Source: Hyphomonadaceae bacterium UBA1001
GTDB taxonomy: Bacteria; Pseudomonadota; Alphaproteobacteria; Caulobacterales; Aquidulcibacteraceae
Direction: 5' to 3'
DNA: 5,169 nt
Assembly: GCA_002291875.1 (NCBI GenBank)
Contig: DBAV01000047.1
Location: 1 to 5,169, forward strand
Shown: in pieces, positions 1 to 5,169 of the stretch
How the letters are laid out: each line of letters begins with the position of its first letter
Position numbering within the stretch: position 1 is the stretch's first letter
The notes under the pieces: generated by a model
The model's database searches: none
Seen by the model: only the letters and a program-made list of their open reading frames with translations
Told to the model about the DNA's origin: nothing
Translations under genes and position numbers: made by a program

Positions 1-192
1 GGGACCTATCCACCGAGGGTGGGGTTTGAGAGCAATGGGCCAGCGGCGGTTTCTGCGGTTGCTGGACATATTTGGCGGGCTGGGTCCGGCTCTGCGCTGC
101 GCTCCGGCCGGGATGACGGTGCTTTCCATTGGGCAATCTGCGTCGCGGTCGCAGCGCAGGGGCGGGGCCTGCTGCGGTGGCCCGGGTGACCT
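1..192. other. Intergenic region downstream of marR
   Basis: No convincing gene is seen. Open frames here are short and have a low-complexity composition rich in Arg, Pro and Ala. The region receives transcription from the minus-strand marR gene. A small hairpin can be drawn at 138-154 (CTGCG/CGCAG arms), and 128-137 holds a short ATTG/CAAT inverted repeat, but neither has the T-run expected of an intrinsic terminator. The repeat-like element at 82-119 is the only structured part. Confidence 0.5.
82..119. repeat. Candidate dispersed intergenic palindromic repeat
   Basis: This GC-rich stretch reads GGTCCGGCTCTGCGCTGCGC and continues into CTCCGGCCGGGATGACGG. Its two ends (GTCCGGC and GCCGGGA) are imperfect inverted copies flanking a CTGCGCTGCGCT core. 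From memory, closely similar strings (CCCGGCTCTGCGCTGCGCTCCGGCCGGGATGAC and its reverse) occur many times between genes in alphaproteobacterial chromosomes; I infer membership from resemblance only. Only one copy is visible here. It lies downstream of the marR stop, where such elements often sit. Confidence 0.4.
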
Positions 193-753
193 TCAGTCGC
201 CATCCTGAAGGCGCATGGCGGCCTTGCCGAGGCCGCGCAGCGCGCGGCGGATCTCGTGGAAGTCGGGTTCGTGCAGTTCGGCGGCCAGGCGCTGCTGCAT
301 GTCGCGCCAGACCGGATAGGCCGCCGCCAGCAGGCTCTCGCCGCGCGCGGTGACCGTCAGTCGCTTGGCGATGCCGGGGCCGTCGCTGTGGCTGGCCACC
401 AGCCCCTCGTTTTCCAGCGTCTGGATATTGCGCACCAGGGTCGAGCGCTCGAGGCCCAACCGGTCGGCCAGTTCGACCAGGCTGGACCACTGGCCGCGCC
501 GGATCGCCACCAGCAGGGAAAACTGGGCGGCGTTCGACAGGCCGGCCGCGCGGAACCCTTCGGTATAGAGGCGCGTGACCGCCCGCGCCGTCATGCGCGA
601 GCGATAGAGCAGGCACTGGGTTGCCACCTCGTCGATGGCGCGATCGAGGTCGAGCGGCGGGGCCATCTGGGCCGGACATGCTGCCCCGGCACCGAGCGCC
701 TCTCGCGCGGGGGCGCGACGCCCGGGCCTGTCCAGCATGTCGTGGGTCGTCAT
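193..753 (-). CDS. MarR-family winged-helix transcriptional regulator
   Basis: This is a cytoplasmic, probably dimeric DNA-binding regulator. With the start used here it is 186 aa. An N-terminal dimerisation helix carries ATQCLLYRSRMTARAVTRLY (about 44-63), followed by GLSNAAQFSLL (71-81). The helix-turn-helix is at about 90-118, with recognition helix ERSTLVRNIQTLENEG, then a wing (about 120-134, ending KRLTVTARG) and a C-terminal dimerisation helix. The single Cys in the first helix (residue 47) is in a position where many MarR relatives carry a Cys; a redox role is only a possibility. Start choice: the ATG at 753 has a weak AGG four bases upstream. The family-like core begins near the ATG at 666 (157 aa, closer to usual MarR length), and a TTG at 804 is also in frame. 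GC-rich third positions continue to 804, so composition does not decide. It lies downstream of pstS on the same strand and could be co-transcribed. The ligand and targets cannot be read from sequence. Confidence 0.88.
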   Translation of the reverse strand: MTTHDMLDRPGRRAPAREALGAGAACPAQMAPPLDLDRAIDEVATQCLLYRSRMTARAVTRLYTEGFRAAGLSNAAQFSLLVAIRRGQWSSLVELADRLGLERSTLVRNIQTLENEGLVASHSDGPGIAKRLTVTARGESLLAAAYPVWRDMQQRLAAELHEPDFHEIRRALRGLGKAAMRLQDGD

Positions 754-883
754 CTTGCCTGTCACCGCCCCGTCGGTGCGCCAGCCGCCCAAGACCGACG
801 CCAACCGCCGCGCACGCTGCCACAGCGCACCGGGCTGTCAACACCCGCAGCGGTCATCCTCGGGTCGGGTCAGGGCGCCGCGT

Positions 884-1987
884 TCAGGCCTCGGGACGCG
901 ACATCACCGTGCGATTGGTGACCACCGCCTTGTTGGCCTCGTGCTCGGCCGCCGGCAGTGGCACCAGGCCGATATCGGTCAGATAGCCCTGGGGGCCGGT
1001 CGCGCGGTCAGAGGCGAACTCCTGCATGAACTCCTGCAGGCCCGGCGTGACGCCCAGGTGCTGGGCCTTCACATAGATGTACATCGAACGCGACACCGGA
1101 TAGCGCCCGCTGGTGATGTCGGTCGTGGTCGGCGCGACACCGCCGATGGTGGCCCCCTGAAGCCGCTCCATGTTCTCTTCGAGGAACGAGAAGCCGAACA
1201 CGCCAAAGGCCTGCGGGGTCTTGGTCAGGGTCTGGACGATGGCGTTGTCGTTCTCGCCGGAATTGATCCACACACCGTCGCCGCGGATGGTGCGGGCGAC
1301 GGTTTCAAAGCGTTCCTCGCCGGCATCGGTGCCGTCGTTCAGCGCCATCACCTCGGGGATGCGCTTGGCACCGGCTTCCATCGCCAGCTCGTTCCAGCTG
1401 TCGCGGGTGCCCGAGGTGGGCGGCGGGCCATAGACCAGGATCGGGATGTTGGGCAGCGCCGGGTTGACGTCGCGCCAGGTGCGGTGCGGGTTGGGCACCA
1501 GCTGGCCATTGACGAAGACCTCGCGCGCCAGCGCTTTCCAGATGTCCTCGGGGCGCAGCGCCATGGCCGGGCCCTCGCGCGAATTGGCGACCACGATCCC
1601 GTCAAAGCCGATCTTGATCTCGATGATGTCATTGACCCCGTTCGATCGGCACAGGTCGAACTCGGAGGCTTTCATCCGGCGCGAGGCATTGACCGCATCG
1701 GCGGTCTGCGGGCCGACACCCGAACAGAACTGCGAGATGCCGCCGCCCGTGCCCGTCATCTCGACCACCGGCGTGCGGAAGGCGCCGGCCGAACCAAAGC
1801 GTTCGGCCACCACCGAGGTGAAGGGAAACACGGTCGACGAGCCGACGATCTGGATCGCCTCGGCCCCGGCATCGCCGGTCGCACCGCCAGCGGCCTGCGG
1901 CGGAGCGGGCTGTCCGCAGGCGGCGAGCGCCAGCAGGCCTGCCAGAAGTCCGGGGGCCACCCAGCCCCGATGTCTTGCGAATGCCAT
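884..1987 (-). CDS. pstS: PstS-type phosphate ABC transporter substrate-binding lipoprotein
   Basis: This is a periplasmic solute-binding protein of the PstS family that captures inorganic phosphate for the PstCAB importer. It has 367 aa, normal for the family. The N-terminus has basic residues, a hydrophobic stretch (about 13-23) and lipobox LAAC with Cys24, so a lipid anchor is expected. A low-complexity Ala/Gly/Pro linker runs to about residue 44. Ligand-site motifs follow in the family order: VGSSTVFPFT (48-57), TGTGGGI (78-84), DAVNASRR (97-104) and GPPPTSGTRDSW (187-198). Cys88 and Cys113 might form a periplasmic disulfide. The start at 1987 is supported by GAGGAGGG seven bases upstream; the frame is open to 2095, but that extension would bury the lipobox. 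No pstC, pstA, pstB or phoU lies in the window, so it is an orphan here. The ligand is inferred from family motifs; a related oxyanion is possible. Confidence 0.93.
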   Translation of the reverse strand: MAFARHRGWVAPGLLAGLLALAACGQPAPPQAAGGATGDAGAEAIQIVGSSTVFPFTSVVAERFGSAGAFRTPVVEMTGTGGGISQFCSGVGPQTADAVNASRRMKASEFDLCRSNGVNDIIEIKIGFDGIVVANSREGPAMALRPEDIWKALAREVFVNGQLVPNPHRTWRDVNPALPNIPILVYGPPPTSGTRDSWNELAMEAGAKRIPEVMALNDGTDAGEERFETVARTIRGDGVWINSGENDNAIVQTLTKTPQAFGVFGFSFLEENMERLQGATIGGVAPTTTDITSGRYPVSRSMYIYVKAQHLGVTPGLQEFMQEFASDRATGPQGYLTDIGLVPLPAAEHEANKAVVTNRTVMSRPEA

Positions 1988-2130
1988 GCGCGTACCCTCC
2001 TCGCGGTCACGCCGCTCCGATAGCCAGCCCGCGCCGGCTAATCCAGCACCACGACGCGTCCGTGACAGCAAGCCGGACCGCAAGCGCACGGCCATGGTGT
2101 GGCCGGGGTCGAGAACGTCGATTGCGCGTC
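1988..2130. promoter_or_regulatory. Divergent intergenic region between pstS and the PDZ-hydrolase gene
   Basis: The two genes are transcribed away from each other, so both promoters should lie in these 143 bases or just inside the genes. Visible signals are the strong pstS Shine-Dalgarno sequence (GAGGAGGG, plus-strand 1995-2002 as its complement), a candidate Pho half-site at 2062-2068, and two small inverted repeats (GGCCA/TGGCC at 2090-2104; TCGA/TCGA at 2109-2121). No consensus -35/-10 pair stands out. Confidence 0.55.
2051..2068 (-). promoter_or_regulatory. Weak candidate Pho box upstream of pstS
   Basis: On the minus strand the site reads CTGTCACGGACGCGTCGT. The first heptamer matches the PhoB half-site CTGTCAY well. 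The second, after a 4-nt spacer, keeps only GTC and the final T (4 of 7 against CTGTCAT). It lies about 64 to 81 bases upstream of the pstS ATG, a sensible place for activation by PhoB. No clear -10 was recognised. Low confidence, because one good half-site can arise by chance. Confidence 0.3.
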
Positions 2131-3540
2131 ATGGGCGAACGCACGAAGACGGAACACACAAATCGCGGGAGCAGCCCTTTGACCCTCTGGCGCTGGATTG
2201 CGGCATGGCTGCTGATGATGGTCGCGGCGCTGCCCGCCATCGCACAGCAGCAGGCGGAGCTGACACGGCGTGCAGCACTTGGCGTTCAGGCGCAGCCTGT
2301 CGAAGGTCCGCCCGGTGTCCTGATCGGGGCCATCACGCCCGGACTGACCGCGGCCGAAGCCGGGCTTCGGGTCGGCGATGTGATCACCGCCCTGAACGGC
2401 CAGACGATCACGGACGGGCCCGGCCTGACCCGAGCCGCCTCGACGCTGCGAGCGGGCGCTGGCGTGCGGTTCACCTTTGTGCGTGGCGCTCGGACGCGCG
2501 AAGCGCGGACATCGGCGATCGCGCGGCCACCTGAAACGTTCGACGGAGGGACCGTCAGCCTCGGTGCCGTGTCGTTCCGCGGCGGGATGCTGCGCGATAT
2601 CCTCGTCCGCCCCACCCGGCCCGCTCCAGGCGCCCCCGTCATCTTCCTCATTCAGGGCTATCCGTGCGGAAGTGTCGAGGGGCCCACACCGGCCCACCCC
2701 TATCGGGCTCTGGCGCAGAGCCTCATTGCCCAGGGACTGGCAGTCTATCGCATCGAAAAGGCCGGCGTGGGCGACAGCCTCGGCGGACCGGACTGCATGG
2801 CGGGCGATTTTGCCGCCGAACTCGACGGGTTCGAGGCGGGCCTCGACGCGCTGGTGTCGCGCCACGGCGTCGCTCCGGGTCGCATCGTGCTGTTTGGGCA
2901 TTCGATGGGCGGGATTCAGGCCCCGCTGATCGCCGCGCGGCGCGGGGGGCTGGCCGGGGTGGCCGTCATGGGAACCGCCGTGCGCAACTGGCACGACTAC
3001 ATGATCGAACTGTACCGGCTTCAGGGTTTCCCCTCCGCGGCCGCCGACCCGGCCGAAAGCGAGGCGATGTCCGAGGCGCTGCGGCCCGTCTTCGATCGCA
3101 TCTTCAACGAGGCCACACCGCTGGCCCGGATCGCCGATGACAATGCGGATCATCGGCGCCTGCTGCGCGAGGCGTTGGGATGGAATGGCGAGGAGCAGAT
3201 CCTTGCCCGGGACATATCCTACTGGCGCCAGATCGCCGACCTGCGGCTTGCGGCTGCGTGGCGTGACACCGAAGTGCCGGTGCTGACGATTTATGGCGAG
3301 AGCGATTTTGCCGCGATCGACGACCGGGACCATCGCCTGATCGTCGACATCGTGAACCATTATCGTCCGGGGACGGCACGCTTTGTCCCGCTGGCGCGCA
3401 CCGGCCATGGCTTCGGGCTGGACGGCACGCGTGACGAAGCCCGCGCGGGCAACATCGCCGCCGGCGGCGGCGCTCCACCTGGCCCGTTCAATCCCGAAAT
3501 GGGCAAGGTGCTGGCGGCATGGGTCCTTGAACTGCCCTGA
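2131..3540 (+). CDS. Secreted PDZ-domain alpha/beta hydrolase
   Basis: This is a 469-aa predicted exported serine hydrolase. A polar n-region precedes a hydrophobic segment (about 22-36, WIAAWLLMMVAALPA) ending AIA before Gln39, a good signal peptidase I site; placement in the periplasm or outside is inferred. Residues about 49-131 look like a PDZ domain: GVLIGAITPGLTAAEAGL, then RVGDVITALNGQ, the hallmark of bacterial protease-type PDZ domains. A linker leads to the alpha/beta hydrolase fold (about 140-469). This has an early strand with VIFLIQGYPCG (170-180, oxyanion-hole region), the nucleophile elbow GHSMGG with Ser258, the probable acid Asp392 in IYGESD, and His426 in RTGHGFG. The triad is therefore complete. 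A lid-like helical insert lies at about 285-375. The start at 2131 lacks a strong ribosome-binding site; the frame is open from 1975, but the longer N-terminus would displace the signal peptide, and an in-frame TTG lies at 2122. The substrate is unknown: an esterase or peptidase acting on a small ester, amide or peptide is plausible. Confidence 0.88.
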   Translation: MGERTKTEHTNRGSSPLTLWRWIAAWLLMMVAALPAIAQQQAELTRRAALGVQAQPVEGPPGVLIGAITPGLTAAEAGLRVGDVITALNGQTITDGPGLTRAASTLRAGAGVRFTFVRGARTREARTSAIARPPETFDGGTVSLGAVSFRGGMLRDILVRPTRPAPGAPVIFLIQGYPCGSVEGPTPAHPYRALAQSLIAQGLAVYRIEKAGVGDSLGGPDCMAGDFAAELDGFEAGLDALVSRHGVAPGRIVLFGHSMGGIQAPLIAARRGGLAGVAVMGTAVRNWHDYMIELYRLQGFPSAAADPAESEAMSEALRPVFDRIFNEATPLARIADDNADHRRLLREALGWNGEEQILARDISYWRQIADLRLAAAWRDTEVPVLTIYGESDFAAIDDRDHRLIVDIVNHYRPGTARFVPLARTGHGFGLDGTRDEARAGNIAAGGGAPPGPFNPEMGKVLAAWVLELP

Positions 3541-3589
3541 CACCCATGGACAGGCGCACCGCATTCCGGATCATCGTTTTGAACAGAGC

Positions 3590-3617
3590 CGGCTTGGACC
3601 AAGGTTGGTCCATGCCG
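3590..3617. promoter_or_regulatory. Palindrome, candidate operator of the toxin-antitoxin operon
   Basis: The core TGGACCAAGGTTGGTCCA (3595-3612) has perfect 8-bp arms around a central GG. After one T-T mismatch the symmetry continues for four more pairs (CGGC at 3590-3593 with GCCG at 3614-3617), giving 12 of 13 paired positions. It sits immediately upstream of, and reaches into, the antitoxin start region, where Phd/YefM-type antitoxins bind palindromes to repress their own operon. No T-run follows, so it is a poor terminator for the preceding gene. The operator role is inferred from position and symmetry. Confidence 0.6.
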
Positions 3618-3636
3618 ATCCATCCATGCCGATCCA
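3609..3636 (+). repeat. Perfect 14-bp tandem duplication over the antitoxin start
   Basis: TCCATGCCGATCCA occurs at 3609-3622 and again, directly adjoining, at 3623-3636 with no mismatch. Each copy contains an ATG (3612 and 3626). Because 14 is not a multiple of three, the two ATGs are in different frames and only the second opens the antitoxin. The first copy overlaps the right arm of the upstream palindrome. Confidence 0.95.
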
Positions 3637-3641
3637 GATGA
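3612..3641 (+). CDS. Nine-codon leader ORF ahead of the antitoxin (possible)
   Basis: ATG at 3612 opens MPIHPCRSR followed by TGA at 3639-3641. An AAGG at 3601-3604 is seven bases before this ATG, which is ideal Shine-Dalgarno spacing. The stop overlaps the ATG at 3638 (ATGA), which is Met5 of the antitoxin, so re-initiation there would yield an antitoxin starting MNVAEAK. This may be only a by-product of the 14-bp duplication. Translation is not shown by sequence alone. Confidence 0.35.
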   Translation: MPIHPCRSR

Positions 3642-3886
3642 ATGTCGCCGAGGCCAAGGCCCGCTTGTCGGAACTGATCGCCGCCGCCGAGCGCGGAGAG
3701 GAGGTTGTGATCGCACGCGCGGGCCAGCCCGCGGTGAGGCTGGTCGCCACAGCGCCAACCGGCCGGCGGCGTCCCGGGATCCTGCGGCAAATGGGTTGGA
3801 CCTGCGACGCCCCCTACGAACTGTTCGAGCCGGACCCTCAAGACGCGATCGAAAGTCGGTTGTTTCCGGATGATCCAGACAGCTGA
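3626..3886 (+). CDS. Phd/YefM-family type II antitoxin
   Basis: This is the probable antitoxin that neutralises the adjacent PIN toxin and represses the operon. It is 86 aa, typical for the family. The N-terminal half fits the Phd/YefM fold: MNVAEAKARLSELIAAAERG (residues 5-24) is the standard first helix, followed by EEVVIARAGQPAVRLV (25-40), the hairpin strands with the common RxGxPVARLVP-like motif. The C-terminal half (about 45-86: RRPGILRQMGW, then an acidic stretch with Asp, Glu and Pro ending PDDPDS) corresponds to the disordered toxin-binding tail. Start choice: ATG 3626 gives MPIQMN, but no ribosome-binding site is correctly placed for it; ATG 3638 gives MNVAEAK, which matches how many relatives begin. 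The sequence directly upstream carries a tandem duplication and a palindrome. The stop overlaps the toxin start by one base (TGATG), so the pair is translationally coupled. Confidence 0.9.
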   Translation: MPIQMNVAEAKARLSELIAAAERGEEVVIARAGQPAVRLVATAPTGRRRPGILRQMGWTCDAPYELFEPDPQDAIESRLFPDDPDS

Positions 3887-4266
3887 TGCGGCTGCTGCTC
3901 GATACGCATGCATTGTTGTGGTTTGTCAGCGCACCCGAACACCTGACTCAGACGGTGATCGATGCTGTCTGCTCGCCCCAGAACGCGGTGGGCGTTTCCG
4001 CAGCGTCCGCGTACGAGATCGCACTGAGGGTGGCGCGTGGCAAATTGCCACCGCTTCCGTTGGCATACGACACACTGTGCGGTGCGCTCAGGATTGATGG
4101 ACTTCCGATCAGACCAGAGCTGGCCGAACGGGCGGGAAGGCTCGACACAGCGATCTCTCGTGACCCGTGGGACCGGATCATCGCCGCCCATGCACTGGTC
4201 GATGGGTGGACCGTGGTAACACTGGACCCCGTCATCGCCGCGTTTGGGGCCCGCACCCTCTGGTGA
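3886..4266 (+). CDS. PIN-domain toxin, VapC type
   Basis: This is a predicted Mg2+-dependent endoribonuclease toxin of a type II toxin-antitoxin pair, 126 aa, the normal size for VapC-like PIN proteins. The acidic active-site residues are all visible: Asp6 in RLLLDTHALLW, Glu44 in SAYEIALR, Asp96 in SRDPWDRIIAAHAL (with Asp93 nearby), and Asp114 in VVTLDPVI. The DTHALLW opening and DPWDR motif are characteristic of PIN toxins that pair with Phd-type rather than AbrB-type antitoxins, which agrees with its neighbour. No Shine-Dalgarno is evident; the 1-nt TGATG overlap suggests coupled translation and a fixed ratio with the antitoxin. Many codons end in A or T (GAT, CAT, GCA, TTT, GAA, TTG), unlike pstS and atpD in this window, which fits acquisition by transfer. 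The RNA target is unknown. The gene looks intact. Confidence 0.92.
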   Translation: MRLLLDTHALLWFVSAPEHLTQTVIDAVCSPQNAVGVSAASAYEIALRVARGKLPPLPLAYDTLCGALRIDGLPIRPELAERAGRLDTAISRDPWDRIIAAHALVDGWTVVTLDPVIAAFGARTLW

Positions 4267-4319
4267 CCGGACTGCGGGCCTGCCCGACAGATGTTCGACC
4301 GCGCACCATCCGCCGCGAC

Positions 4320-4366
4320 CCGAGGAGCCTCGGACCACGGGCCCGGGCCCGTTCCCGGACCCGTTT
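4320..4366. terminator. GC-rich hairpins between converging vapC-type gene and atpD
   Basis: Two adjacent stem-loops lie between the convergent genes. The first, CCGAGGAGCCTCGG (4320-4333), has 6-bp arms but only two bases between them. The second pairs CGGGCCCGGG (4338-4347) with CCCGGACCCG (4354-4363) across a 6-nt loop, with one mismatch on the plus strand that becomes a G-U wobble on the minus strand. It is followed on the plus strand by TTT at 4364-4366. A perfect 16-bp palindrome, ACGGGCCCGGGCCCGT (4337-4352), offers an alternative fold. It probably serves as a bidirectional terminator, but the U-tract is short on one side and absent on the other, so termination is inferred. Confidence 0.55.
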
Positions 4367-4392
4367 CCGTCATTCAGACGTCAGCGCTCCGG

Positions 4393-5169
4393 TCAGGCCG
4401 CTTCGGCGGCCAGCTTGCGAGCCTTTTCGATCGCCTCGTCGATCGAGCCGACCATGTAGAAGGCCTGCTCGGGCAGGTGGTCGTACTCGCCGTCCACCAG
4501 GCCCTTGAACCCGCGGATCGTGTCCTCGAGCGCCACCAGCTTGCCGGGCGAGCCGGTGAACACTTCGGCGACATGGAAGGGCTGGGACAGGAAACGCTCA
4601 ATCTTGCGGGCGCGCTGGACTGTCATCTTGTCCTCTTCGGACAGCTCGTCCATGCCCAGGATCGCGATGATGTCCTGCAGCGCCTTGTAACGCTGCAGCG
4701 TCTCCTGCACCCGGCGCGCCACCGTGTAGTGTTCATCACCCACCACCAGCGGGTCGAGAATGCGCGAGGTCGAGTCCAGCGGATCGACCGCCGGATAGAT
4801 GCCCTTTTCGGCGATCGAGCGGTTCAGCACCGTGGTCGCATCCAGGTGGGCGAACGAGGTGGCGGGGGCCGGGTCGGTCAGGTCGTCGGCGGGCACATAG
4901 ATGGCCTGGACCGAGGTGATCGAACCCTTGACGGTCGAGGTGATCCGCTCCTGCAGGCCGCCCATGTCGGTGGCCAGGGTCGGCTGATAGCCCACCGCCG
5001 AGGGGATGCGGCCCAGGAGCGCCGACACTTCCGAACCGGCTTGGGTAAAGCGGAAGATGTTGTCGACGAAGAACAGCACGTCCTTGCCTTCCTCGTCGCG
5101 GAAATACTCGCACTGCGCCAGGCCCGTCAGCGCGACGCGGGCGCGCGCGCCCGGCGGCTCGTTCATCTG
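4393..5169 (-). CDS. atpD: ATP synthase F1 beta subunit (3' part, runs off window)
   Basis: This is the catalytic beta subunit of F1Fo ATP synthase, on the cytoplasmic F1 head. Only the last 258 or so codons are present, a little over half of the usual 460-480 aa. The frame is open through the right edge with a Gln codon before the first Met, matching the family's QMNEPPG, so that Met is internal rather than the start. Visible landmarks, counted from that Met: Walker B region DVLFFVDNIFR (29-39), LLGRIPSAVGYQPTL (50-64), VPADDLTDPAPAT (91-103), the alpha/beta signature PAVDPLDSTS (125-134) preceded by the nucleotide-contacting Tyr124, DELSEED (173-179), which contacts subunit gamma, and the conserved C-terminal EYDHLPEQAFYMVGSI. 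The Walker A loop and catalytic Glu lie outside the window. In alphaproteobacteria atpC normally follows atpD; here it does not. Identity is certain. Confidence 0.99.
   Translation of the reverse strand, partial: QMNEPPGARARVALTGLAQCEYFRDEEGKDVLFFVDNIFRFTQAGSEVSALLGRIPSAVGYQPTLATDMGGLQERITSTVKGSITSVQAIYVPADDLTDPAPATSFAHLDATTVLNRSIAEKGIYPAVDPLDSTSRILDPLVVGDEHYTVARRVQETLQRYKALQDIIAILGMDELSEEDKMTVQRARKIERFLSQPFHVAEVFTGSPGKLVALEDTIRGFKGLVDGEYDHLPEQAFYMVGSIDEAIEKARKLAAEAA

Noticed and set aside
635..2023. Long plus-strand open frame of 462 codons opposite marR and pstS
   Set aside because: It lies antisense to two genes with clear family motifs; its protein is a His/Arg/Gly-rich shadow typical of high-GC DNA.
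1988..2095. N-terminal extension of pstS by 36 residues
   Set aside because: The extension is Arg-rich, puts the lipoprotein signal inside the protein, and ignores the strong GAGGAGGG ribosome-binding site for the ATG at 1987.
2090..2121. Small inverted repeats GGCCA/TGGCC and TCGA/TCGA in the divergent region
   Set aside because: Arms of 4-5 bp are expected by chance in GC-rich DNA; not enough to call operators.
2038..3564. Long minus-strand open frame of 508 codons opposite the PDZ-hydrolase
   Set aside because: The plus-strand product has a signal peptide, PDZ motif and catalytic triad; the minus frame shows no recognisable domain and is a composition artefact.
3579..3607. TTGAAC at 3579-3584 as a -35 box for the toxin-antitoxin operon
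   Set aside because: The hexamer at 17-bp spacing (AGGTTG) does not resemble a -10 box, so no promoter was called.
3948..4373. Minus-strand frame starting just after the atpD stop, at the place expected for atpC
   Set aside because: It begins with low-complexity Gly/Pro repeats, shows no epsilon-subunit motifs, and mostly lies antisense to the PIN toxin gene.
1..5169. CRISPR arrays, tRNA or rRNA genes, insertion-sequence ends
   Set aside because: No regularly spaced direct repeats, cloverleaf or rRNA-like stretches, transposase motifs or terminal inverted repeats with target duplications were seen.

Overview
The window is high in G+C and looks like a chromosomal segment of an alphaproteobacterium. 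The ATP synthase beta fragment and the PstS-type protein (with a GPPPTSGTRD segment) both have an alphaproteobacterial look, but I cannot name the genus from the sequence alone.

Layout from left to right: (1) 1-192 is intergenic and holds a GC-rich stretch (82-119) that resembles the short dispersed inverted repeats common between genes in this class. (2) A minus-strand pair follows: a MarR-family winged-helix regulator (193-753), and upstream of it a PstS-type phosphate-binding lipoprotein (884-1987) with an excellent Shine-Dalgarno sequence. (3) A divergent promoter region of about 140 bp (1988-2130) separates pstS from a plus-strand gene (2131-3540) for a secreted protein that joins an N-terminal PDZ domain to a serine alpha/beta hydrolase. 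(4) A compact type II toxin-antitoxin operon lies at 3626-4266: a Phd/YefM-type antitoxin followed, with a 1-nt overlap, by a VapC-type PIN-domain ribonuclease. (5) A short convergent spacer with strong GC-rich hairpins (4267-4392) precedes the 3' part of atpD (F1 ATP synthase beta subunit), on the minus strand and running off the right edge.

The genes do not form a single pathway. The core gene atpD is followed not by atpC (epsilon), its usual downstream partner in alphaproteobacteria, but by an opposing toxin-antitoxin module and accessory genes, so the edge of the atp operon appears to have been remodelled. The most unusual local signal is at the antitoxin start. A perfect 14-bp tandem duplication spans the start codon, next to a 13-bp-arm palindrome that may be the autoregulatory operator. 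The duplication leaves a nine-codon leader ORF at the well-spaced Shine-Dalgarno position. That leader ends in an ATGA overlap with an internal antitoxin ATG, and the in-frame antitoxin start is pushed 14 nt away from its apparent ribosome-binding site.
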